This document shows, piece after piece, positions 63,988 through 64,000 of a stretch of 64,000 bases of DNA. A program made the position numbers and the translations under genes. This DNA is from an uncultured Pseudanabaenaceae cyanobacterium. GTDB taxonomy: Bacteria > Cyanobacteriota > Cyanobacteriia > Pseudanabaenales > Pseudanabaenaceae. Each line of letters opens with the position of its first letter. Positions within the stretch are counted from its first letter, which is position 1. The notes under the pieces were generated by a model. That model did not search any database, was not told the origin of the DNA, and worked only from the letters and a program-made list of their open reading frames with translations. The stretch spans positions 1 to 64,000 of the forward strand of contig CALGKB010000004.1 in NCBI GenBank assembly GCA_937927915.1, given 5' to 3'.

Positions 63988-64000
63988 AGGAATTTTTCCT

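Noticed and set aside
1-64000. CRISPR arrays or a defence island
   Set aside because: I found no spaced direct repeats, no cas genes, no restriction or toxin-antitoxin pair. The frequent short repeat is CGATCG/GCGATCGC (HIP1), which is usual in cyanobacteria.

Overview
The window is almost entirely chromosome of a beta-cyanobacterium. Evidence: a beta-carboxysome cluster (ccmK, ccmK, ccmL, ccmM, ccmN), an NDH-1 NdhF-type subunit, a probable NdhP, a PAM68-type assembly factor, a Psb32-like protein, a PSI accumulation factor, a cyanobacterial chorismate lyase, a cyAbrB regulator, Ycf33, a cyanobacterial-type tmRNA, and very frequent CGATCG / GCGATCGC (HIP1-like) words. The first ~430 bases look different: they are GC-rich, lack CGATCG, and carry the 5' end of a sodium-dependent (NSS) transporter gene. 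They meet the cyanobacterial sequence inside a tRNA-Leu(CAA) whose acceptor strands do not pair, so this may be a misjoin.

Layout. 0.5-10 kb: DUF4126 protein and a fused double-ATPase ABC protein on the minus strand; then a plus-strand run of a membrane diguanylate cyclase, Ycf33, a helical protein, a low-Mr tyrosine phosphatase, a DUF4336 protein, a 1003-residue TPM-like coiled-coil protein and truB. 10-12 kb: rpsO, PAM68 and aroF on the minus strand, and a 44-residue NdhP-like gene. 12-13 kb: two decayed genes (DUF29 with a nonsense codon; a frameshifted gene). 13-18 kb: CPBP protease, flavodoxin, an ammonium transporter cotranscribed with a receiver-like/DUF4278 protein behind a possible NtcA site, and upp. 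18-22 kb: a UGM-like oxidoreductase fused to GtrA, plus a polytopic membrane protein, then a ParA ATPase.

22.6-28 kb: carboxysome operon ccmK-ccmK-ccmL-ccmM-ccmN on the minus strand, divergent from ndhF across a 272-base regulatory gap that holds a 7-bp inverted repeat. CcmM has four RbcS-like modules and appears to have lost two of the three zinc histidines of its carbonic anhydrase domain. 28-35 kb: a radical SAM protein, tmRNA, pentapeptide protein, and a folE / Trx-like / 2Fe-2S / DUF4129 / DUF4350 gene string. 35-45 kb: YbjN-like tandem pair, Psb32-like, chorismate lyase, a dehydrogenase-like protein, a TIR-like protein, an anti-sigma kinase, RelA/SpoT, then cyAbrB-tatD-scpB and ExbD-TonB-like. 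45-64 kb: an RnfD-like plus DUF2330 pair, murI, amidase, recN, SelO, miaB, an ethanolamine-permease-like transporter, uvrA, groES-groEL with CIRCE and terminator, purL, and a membrane protein at the right edge.

Most genes are housekeeping, photosynthetic or CO2-concentrating. I found no CRISPR array, no intact insertion sequence, no prophage and no clear defence island. The points most worth a second look are the inactive-looking CcmM carbonic anhydrase domain, the receiver/DUF4278-amt operon, the UGM-GtrA fusion, the RnfD-like/DUF2330 pair, the TIR-like protein, the TPM-like giant, and the tRNA junction.
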